Shown one piece after another: positions 57,301 through 64,000 of a stretch of 64,000 nucleotides of DNA (position 1 is its first letter; the number at the start of each line of letters is the position of its first letter). Where the stretch lies: NCBI GenBank assembly GCA_028641055.1, contig CM054060.1, forward strand, positions 310,482,949-310,546,948, written 5' to 3'. Source of the stretch: Alopecurus myosuroides (lineage: Eukaryota; Streptophyta; Magnoliopsida; Poales; Poaceae). The notes beneath the pieces are model-generated. The model worked only from the letters and a program-made list of their open reading frames with translations, ran no database searches and was not told where the DNA came from. The position numbers and the translations under genes are program-made.

Positions 57301-58874
57301 GTCGAGAGCCGGCCTCTCTAAATGCTATGATCCTAGTAAGGCAACCCGAGTTGTGGAAAGAGCTGGACCAGCTTGGCATTGAAGTGGTCAGCTATGGCAT
57401 GTTAGACGCCATAGAACTTAAACCAACCCTGGTTGACCAAATCAAAGAAGCGCAGAAAGGCCAGAAAAGTATTGATGGGATTAAGGCCCGCATGGAGAAG
57501 GAAAAGGTTGCTGGGTTTACCATCGATGCTGATGGGGGATTATGGTATGAAGGCCGTATTTGTGTTCCCTCTGAATCTGATCTCAAGCAGACCATCATGG
57601 TCGAAGCTCATGAGACCATGTATTCTATCCATCCTGGAGGAACAAAGATGTATCAAGACCTGAAAGAGAGATTCTGGTGGCATGGAATGAAGCGAGAGAT
57701 TGCTTCATTTGTAGCCAAGTGCCATGTCTGCCAGCAAGTAAAAGCCGGGCACCAGCGTCCCGCTGGATTGCTCCAACCATTGCAAGTGCCTGTTTGGAAA
57801 TGGGATGAAGTGGGAATGGACTTCATCACTGGACTTCCTAGGTCCAGCCGAGGAAATGATTCTATATGGGTTGTTGTGGACAGGCTCACGAAAGTTGCTC
57901 ACTTTATTCCTGTCCGGACCACATATCGTGGAGATCAGCTCGCTGATCTTTATATTTCTCGGATTGTCAGCCTACACGGAGTCCCAAGCAGGATTGTATC
58001 TGATCGAGGTACACAGTTCACATCTAGATTTTGGAAGAAGTTGCACGAGAGTTTGGGAACCAAACTAGCTTTTAGCACAGCATATCACCCGCAGACTGAT
58101 GGACAAACAGAGCGTGTGAACCAAATTCTGGAGGACATGCTCCGTGCTTGTGTGTTGTCCTATGGAATTAAATGGGAAGACTGTCTGCCCTTCGCAGAGT
58201 TTTCTTACAACAACAGTTATCAGTCTAGCTTGCAAATGGCCCCTTTTGAAGCTCTGTATGGGCGTAAATGCCGTACACCTTTAAATTGGACTGAGACTGG
58301 AGACAGTCAGGTTTTTGGTGTGGACACTTTGAAGGCTGCAGAGGAACAAGTCCAACTTATTCGGGAACGTTTAAAGACAGCTCAATCTCGTCAGGAGAGT
58401 TATGCTGATACGAAGCGTCGTGATGTCGCTTTCAGCATTGGAGATTTCGTGTACCTTCGTGTTACGCCACTCAAAGGGATGCAGCGTTTCCATGTCAAAG
58501 GAAAGCTGGCCCCCAGGTATATTGGCCCTTTTAAGATCTTGGCACGTCGTGGCGAAGTTTCTTATCAGTTAGAATTACCTGAGGAGCTATCTGCGTTTCA
58601 CAATGTTTTCCATGTGTCATTGCTCCGGAAATGTCTGCAAGTACCGGAGAAGGATCTCTCGTATCAAGACGTGGATTTCAGGACCATTGACATAAATGAT
58701 GATTTGACTTATCGTGATAGACCCCTGCGGGTTCTCGAGGAAATTGTGCGTGCTACCAGGAGGCGTGCTATAAAATTCCTTAAGATTCAGTGGACCAATC
58801 ACTCTGAGGAAGAAGCTACCTGGGAGCGTGAGGATGATATCAGGAAGGAGTTCCCTGATTTTCTTAAAGCCTAG
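54351..58874 (+). CDS. gag-pol: Element E gag-pol polyprotein (1507 aa) with chromodomain
   Basis: Uninterrupted frame; the ATG at 54351 (AGCATGG) begins 'MAPRREPP' and is preferred over an in-frame ATG 21 bases upstream. Approximate order: gag capsid region 75-190 ('[18 protein letters not shown]'); Gly/Asn/His-rich linker; zinc knuckle 341-354 ('[14 protein letters not shown]'); protease at 416 ('DSGASHSF'); reverse transcriptase 580-800 with '[16 protein letters not shown]' and catalytic 'FIDD' near 727; RNase H 865-990 ('[12 protein letters not shown]', '[10 protein letters not shown]', 'ADALSR'); integrase from about 1090 (HHCC finger ending 'CHVCQQ', 'GMDFITG', 'SDRGTQF', 'DGQTERVN'); and a chromodomain in the last 75 residues ('[20 protein letters not shown]', '[10 protein letters not shown]'). 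All key residues are present. The chromodomain is thought to steer integration toward marked chromatin. Gag and pol are one frame, as is usual for plant chromoviruses. Confidence 0.97.
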   Translation: MAPRREPPPPPPPTVEALLALLMEDRQASRDESAATITALQQLAAAAHNNGNGNGNGARSRLRDFQHTNPPVFTRIVEPLDADDWLRTIANKLEVASVEENDKVLLASHFLAGPARTWWETTRETVAAGHVFTWEEFSARFRKYHIPQGMMALMREKFLNLKQGSMPVSEYWENFTTLSRYAQDDINTDAKKKERFLNGLDDELQCSLVVGPFQDMETLANAAMVLEHKRKSADDNRKRKMTAHGGPSAQRTRNAPYARPPTHKAPAYAPRPSHNYAPRPNNYNHPAPYAPRYGGNSYGGNHGNHSGNNHGTRYGNNNGGNGNHTNNAPKPNPSSKPSGGCFACGKEGHFARECPNKATAPVQPAATKMNHSPSTGRQNRMKGHLNHINAAEAQEAPDMVMGMFPVNSVPAAVLFDSGASHSFVTKPFAEKSGMKHSRMHNPMLVQIPGDSTKANLICNEVPVEIQGKTFHADLIVLGSKGIEVVLGMNWMAKYKGVIDCTKKSIEMISEDGEKVAYTATRPSSQVHWHTGIVHPVLEEVPVVCEYPDVFPEELPGMPPDRDIEFVIELVPGTGPIAQKPYRMNPKELDELKTQLEDMLRKGLIRPSASPWGSPIIFVGKRDGTTRLCVDYRKLNDVTIKNKYPLPKIEDLFDQLNGAVIFSKIDLRTGYHQLKVRDTDIPKTAFTTRYGLYEYTVMSFGLTNAPAYFMNLMNKVFMDFLDKFVVVFIDDILIYSRSEEEHEEHLRLVLGTLREHQLYAKFSKCQFWLTEVGFLGHVVSAGGISVDPALVQSVEKRAAPTNQTEVRSFLGLAGYYRKFVQGFSSIARPLTQLLKKDSKFLWTDKCEESFNELKHRLVSAPILIMPDVTKNFDVYCDASKLGLGSVLMQEGKVISFISRQLRPHELNYPTHDLELAAVVHALKTWRHFLMGRRVEIYTDHKSLKYIFTQGELNMRQRRWIELIKDYDLSIHYHPGKANVVADALSREPASLNAMILVRQPELWKELDQLGIEVVSYGMLDAIELKPTLVDQIKEAQKGQKSIDGIKARMEKEKVAGFTIDADGGLWYEGRICVPSESDLKQTIMVEAHETMYSIHPGGTKMYQDLKERFWWHGMKREIASFVAKCHVCQQVKAGHQRPAGLLQPLQVPVWKWDEVGMDFITGLPRSSRGNDSIWVVVDRLTKVAHFIPVRTTYRGDQLADLYISRIVSLHGVPSRIVSDRGTQFTSRFWKKLHESLGTKLAFSTAYHPQTDGQTERVNQILEDMLRACVLSYGIKWEDCLPFAEFSYNNSYQSSLQMAPFEALYGRKCRTPLNWTETGDSQVFGVDTLKAAEEQVQLIRERLKTAQSRQESYADTKRRDVAFSIGDFVYLRVTPLKGMQRFHVKGKLAPRYIGPFKILARRGEVSYQLELPEELSAFHNVFHVSLLRKCLQVPEKDLSYQDVDFRTIDINDDLTYRDRPLRVLEEIVRATRRRAIKFLKIQWTNHSEEEATWEREDDIRKEFPDFLKA

Positions 58875-58903
58875 ACCCGCGAATCTCGGGACGAGATTCT
58901 TTT

Positions 58904-58916
58904 AAGGGGGGGGAGA
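58904..58916 (+). other. Polypurine tract
   Basis: AAGGGGGGGGAGA, two bases before the 3' LTR start. It primes plus-strand synthesis in LTR elements. Confidence 0.9.
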
Positions 58917-58918
58917 TT

Positions 58919-61900
58919 TGTCACATCCCTGTTTTTAAGCACTTGTATTATATTAATTTAGCAAGTCTCTTAAGACTTTTGTAATGCAATTAAGTGGACA
59001 ACATGTTTGTGTAGTAAGGTTTATCTATGCAATATTAGTGGTGTGTTTCTTTTCACTCACTTGAGGAGTTTTTCTCCTAAGAAACACATTGTTTTATATT
59101 TGTTTTCCTATGTTTTCCACTAAGGTTCTTAAGAGATTATTTTTCAAGACTTGAGGTGACCCTTTGTTTCAACTTGAAAATGTGTTATTAATGATTAGGA
59201 ATCAACTTGAACTTGAAATAAGATTAATTGGAAAAGATTTCATTAGATTTTCCAATATAATTTTTGCCCTGAAAAACAGCCAAGTAGCTGTTTTCAACCC
59301 TTGTTTTCCATCACAAGGATTATCCAATTATGGATTTTCTTTGATCAAAACTACTCTCTGTAATGAGTACAACAAAACTACACTCTTGGATAAACCTACA
59401 AAGATTTTTAGCACACAATGCCATGATGGTTTTTGAGCCATCTTGTTAAGACAGAAAGTTAGACATTTTAAAAACAGAGAATGTACTTACTTTGCCATTT
59501 ATTTTCAGAGCCATAAACCTATCCTTTTTCAAATCAAATGGTTGGTTATGAAACTTGGATAGTTGCTCTCTGATTAGCTTTTTAAATCACTCATTGTAGA
59601 GCTTGTTTGCTTGGTGAAAACAAGCCCAACTTTTGCTATCTCTGTCTGCTTTTCCAGCACTTAGAAAAATTTAGAAAACTGCCTAACTGAATTTCTCTGA
59701 CAGAACAGTGAATACACTTTTAAACTTGATGATTGATCTTGTGTGTACTGATCCAAGCATAGCCACTTTGCCAATTCGAAAACCAGGATACTAGGCTTCT
59801 AGAAGGTGGCATTGGATCCTCCTTTGGCTGACCAGGGAGGGAGAAAACTGATGTGGCATTTGACTTTGTAGTGATGTCACAATAGTGGTTGAAATAGTGT
59901 TATTTTTTGCTTTTACCCATCACTTGGCCCTTGCTGTGGCTTTGCTCACACTTATGTACTGGAGTGACCCCTAGGCACCAATTGGAGGCCTTGCCACCCG
60001 TGGAAAACCCCCAAGGGCAAGGGCATGCCCATGCCATTGCCACCCGAGCACCCCCACCTTGGCCTCGTGCCTACAAAGCATTCGAGACCAAGCCCTCTCG
60101 CCTGGACACACCCTACCACTCCACTACCCCACCCCCGAGACGCCAAGCCGTGCCTCGCCGTGTGCGAGGAGCACGGGCATTTTTCCCTCGCCGGCCACCG
60201 TGAAGATCCACCTCGTCGATTCAACTGATCCCGTGCGTGTGAGCTCGCCCTTTTCGCATGCGCGCACTCCCCGTAACCCTAGCCATCTCCCTGACACCCT
60301 CTGGCCATCGCTCGCTTGCAGGTTCCTCGCCGCCGTCCTCGGAGCAGCCGCAGAGCGACATCGAGCCGCCGCCGTGTCCCTGCCTTCTCGCCACCCGTGC
60401 CCGCGCCAAGGAGTCGCCCAGGCCACCCTCTCCCACATCCGCACCGTCCCACTGCTTCTCGCGAGCCCGAGGTGAGCGAATCCCCGTGCCTTCTAGGTGT
60501 TCGTCCACGGCCGAGAGAGAGAGAGAGGAGAGAGGCGCGCGGGGAGGAAGAAGGCACAGGAGCCGTCGATCTGAGAATCGACGGTCCCCTTTGAACGTAC
60601 CGCTTCGCGCGCGCGCGCGTGCTGGCGGGCTGTGCCGCGCGTTTGTTGGGCCAGGCGCGCCAGATCTAGCCCATCTAGCATTTTTCTGTTAGAGTCCTTA
60701 ATAGAATTTTTCTGGCAGAAAATATAGGTGTTAGCTTTAGGCTTGGAAAAGGTAGCAAACCTTTTTATCTTACCTTGCTAATTTTTTTGCTACTAGCCAT
60801 ACAAAATTACAACCATATCCCACTGGCAGAAACTTGTTTTGAGTTTTTATTATTTTTCTATAAATCATATGCCAGACAGTACCCTATAAATTGAAATGGA
60901 TAGAACTTCAAAAATACAAAACATTTTTGAGCAAACTCAACTGTTTTGGAAATCCCATTCCAATACCTACCAGTAGAATTTTAGTTTGCACCAAGGTGAG
61001 TTACCATTTGGAAATGCCATCCATTTTGGTAAAACATCAGTGGGCTATTCCATGATTTTTAGAGAGAGTTTGGAACATTATTTTTGAGTAAGGCAAGTTG
61101 GAGAGGCTTTGTAGTGATAAGGACTATCACATCCTAGAAGGATTTACTTTTTGGAGCCACAGAAAAATTTAGAGAGACAGAACAAGTTTTGGTTACTTTC
61201 TGTCTAATTTTTAATTCTAGATCTTGCTTTTTATGTTAATATTGTGAGGTGCAAATGATGTGTTCTTTCTTGTGATGTTGTTTTCCATTGTGGTTATGAT
61301 GCTTACAAGTTATATGAACATGTTAAAATAAATGGTTTGAATGATAGCATTTTTAGAACTATTTTCCATGCATAGGTCTTGCTAATAGCTAGATTTTTAT
61401 GTATGTTTTGAGTAGATCTTTAAATGATTTTTAGGCTTGTTGCTAGATTAATTCTCATGAAACCAGTACCATTTAGGTACTGTTATTTTGGTCATAGCAC
61501 CTCTGGATGCTTGGTGCTTGTGTCTGAAATAGGTTTAAAATAGAAATGCTTAAGGACTAGATTTCACACTAGGATATTCATGTATGCTTTTTGTCTTATT
61601 TTCCCTTAGGGAAAAATATGGATCCTTGGTGTTGAAACCAGAGGATGGAATGTCCTTGTGGCATTATTACCTTAGGGTTTTCACCTCTGATAGTTTTCCT
61701 TTTAAGTAGCACAAAAGCATGAGTAGCACTAGGGTGACTAGGAATTAATCTCCTCACTTGTGTAGCATTTTAAGCATAGTTTTCCCTTGTTTCCTAGCTA
61801 TGTTTTTATGATATTTTTGTGAGATCCAGTAGCATTTATGGTACTAGTTAGAGGGGTATTTTGCCTCTGATAGCTTGCACACTTGTGCATAAAAGTAACT

Positions 61901-64000
61901 AGTATAGCCTAGGCTAGTCTAGTAGTTTTCCTAAATTTTCTACTAGTATGAGTAGGAGTTTTTGGGTGCTTGTTTGTTTGTTTTGAGCACTTTTATAAAA
62001 GTGACCAGAGGCTTATTAACCTCTTGGTGAGCATATTTGCTAGTGGAACACCCACTGGTATGTTTTCCTCATGGTGGAAAATAGGTTTGACTTGTTGTCA
62101 TGAGCTTATTTCACCACTTGAGTAATTTAGCAAATTATGGGTGCTAGCCATAGAGATTGTTGTGGGAATTTTTTAGACATCAAAATGTGTTGTATGTGAC
62201 ACCCTACTGTCTAGTAACATGTGCTTTACCCCACTGGTCCATAGTGTTCTTAACTAAGAACCATTGTTTTGGCCACACATAAGCACTAGGAAAAAGCAGA
62301 TTTTTCCAAACTATAGTTTTTATGCCAATTTTTCTTAAGGGAAAAATTGAGAACTTTGGGTGGTACTTCTTGATTGCTTGCTGTATGTATTACTTGTAGC
62401 ATTGTTTGTCTTGTTTGGTTCTGAAAGTGTGTCTTTATTTCTTTTTACGACGTTAGAAAACGAGGAGGAAGGATTTGCTGAAGAAGGGTATTGCAACTCC
62501 TGTTACTTTCAGGATCAGGACCATCACTTGTACCAAGGCAAGCCATCCTAATGCTTGCTGTATAAATACTTATCATTATCTATCATGCATGCTTTTCACT
62601 TCTGAAGTTTTTACAAAACTATACCTTCAAAAACTACTTTTGTGTGAATCCTACTACTACTATTAATATCACTAGTATAAGGAATCATAATAACAGTCAA
62701 CTTGGTATTACCAAGCCCTTAGAAACTAAATGGTATATAAATACCATACACCCACTTAAAACTTGAGTTCTTAAATGAACTAAATAAAATGTGTTTTTGT
62801 AAACAATTACCTTATGGAAGGAAAACCCCGGATGAAGGGTGAGACCCTGTCTACCGGAAGAGTTGTTATGTTGGGAAATTTTATGAGAAATGTTTACAAA
62901 AGACACATAACCTAGTCTTCGCTGGACAACCATTATCGTACTGCCACTTTACCCCAATATGGGTAGGGGCTTGATTAAAAACTTGTTATGGTTAGTATAT
63001 GTGCTATCTCAAATGCTATAGGGGATTGGATCCTCCGAACCGAAGTGTCGCTAGGAGTGAGTATACGGGACATCTAAAGTGTGGGATTAATTTTCCCTCC
63101 GGATGCAGCAGTTGGGTCTCCTGTTTGGGCGGTGTGGGACATGGCTTGCCAGGGAGGGAAACCCCAATTGAAGAGATAGTCATGTACTAGCTTGTACAGA
63201 GTGGATAGTCAAGACCAGTTATCTGATGTTCTCATAGGTTGGGAACAGTCCATGGTTGTTTCATGGCGGACTCTGGATCTAGTGGAAATGTGTACCCCTC
63301 TGCAGAGTAAAACTATTTCGAGATAGCCGCGTCCTCGGATATGGACGGTTGAATGGCCATGTAGCTAGTATTGTGTCAACTTTTCAAAAGAGGTTTTGAA
63401 GGAAGGCTTTTGTACCTGAGAGGTACTATGGAGGAATGACTTGGTATCTGTGAGATACCGATGAAAAAGAAACTATTACTAAAAGTTTCTGAAAAGAAAA
63501 AACTTTCTTTTCCAAAAGAATTATAAAACCTCCAAGATATGTGATATCTACGAGAGCAAAACTACATTATTTTAAATGATTTTGTTTACAAAGAGGTAAA
63601 CTTGAAGAATCAACCATGGCAAATCTTTTATCTGTCATGGGTAGCTGAACCATATGTATGGCCTACCCACTCCACCAAATAAGCATGTACGCATCATTGT
63701 AAGCTAATAAAGGATGTCTTGTTGAGTACATTCAAATGTACTCATTTGGTTTCGCCCCTGGTATCTACTTATCAGACTACGAGGAGCCACCTCAGGAGGA
63801 GCACTATGAGGAGGAGTTATACGCTGATGGCCCTGCGAGTTAGGATCGTCTCCCAGTCAGCAGCCTGTAGGATGAGGCGTGACTCGGGTTCTACTACGCT
63901 ATGCTTATCGTGTTCCGCTGTGTTTACTTTGAATGTCTGTCCTGCGTGACAGTTATCAAGAACTTGGTCATGTGACCATTTATGTAAGACTCTATATTCG
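58919..64000 (+). repeat. Element E 3' LTR, right end outside window
   Basis: Repeats 47560 onward with an offset of 11359, falling to 11355 by the palindrome at 63724-63743, so there are only a few small indels. Most text is identical apart from scattered single changes and a divergent patch at about 59670-59940. Confidence 0.93.

Larger units (their letters stand above)
47560..64000 (+). mobile_element. Element E: full-length Tekay chromovirus with 5.2-kb LTRs (right end outside window)
   Basis: Layout: 5' LTR 47560-52762, primer site 52766, ORF0 53005-53961, gag-pol 54351-58874, polypurine tract 58904-58916, and 3' LTR from 58919. Both LTRs start TGTCACATCCCTG and are almost identical except for one patch. 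Gag-pol has no stops, and the C-terminal chromodomain puts it in the Tekay/Del group. The left TSD candidate is AAATC (47555-47559). About 120 bases of the 3' LTR fall outside the window. E is inserted in B's gag, so it is the youngest large insertion here. Confidence 0.93.

Overview
This window looks like intergenic chromosome sequence from a grass (Poaceae, probably Pooideae). Multi-exon plant genes, Stowaway MITEs, a CACTA transposon with GCCGACGGC-type subterminal repeats, L1-type LINE sequence and large nested Ty3/gypsy elements point that way. No species can be fixed from sequence alone. I support one host gene; almost everything else over 300 bases is transposable-element DNA.

Layout, left to right. 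1-4668: part of a very long Tekay-type LTR (its left end lies outside the window), with a decayed L1-type LINE (4680-9590) inserted next to its right end. 9600-11700: TE-like and intergenic debris. 11981-14871, minus strand: a three-exon CCT-motif gene of the CIA2/CMF (albostrians-like) family, encoding 486 aa. Its second intron is a GC-AG intron that splits the CCT motif. Its CT-rich leader (to about 15480) carries two small uORFs. 15481-18536: mostly unannotated, with two Stowaway-like MITEs. 18552-19525: a roughly 1-kb non-coding retroposon between 15-bp target-site duplications (TSDs). 19974-24447: a non-autonomous CACTA element holding a 670-bp tandem array and a 5S-rRNA-like module.

24448-64000 is a stack of nested retrotransposons. 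An old element C (antisense-type gene on the minus strand, 25218-29953) was hit at 30287 by Tat-lineage element A (minus orientation). A was later hit by a Tekay-type solo LTR D (32360-37453, TSD TCACG) and by a sister Tat element B (from 39622). B was hit in its gag at 47559 by a young, intact Tekay chromovirus E (47560 to beyond 64000). B, A and C all carry versions of the same kind of extra gene (PF04195, 'putative gypsy type transposon'), on the strand opposite gag-pol. In B this gene has its own TATA promoter, six exons and only one in-frame stop, although B's pol has lost reverse transcriptase. E has 5.2-kb LTRs, a tRNA-Met-type primer site, an extra coiled-coil ORF ahead of gag, a full 1507-codon gag-pol with a C-terminal chromodomain, and a polypurine tract.

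Only E looks potentially autonomous. A, B and the LINE carry deletions, frameshifts or stops. The right-hand halves of E, B, A and C should lie just beyond the window, in that order, which is a direct test of this reading.
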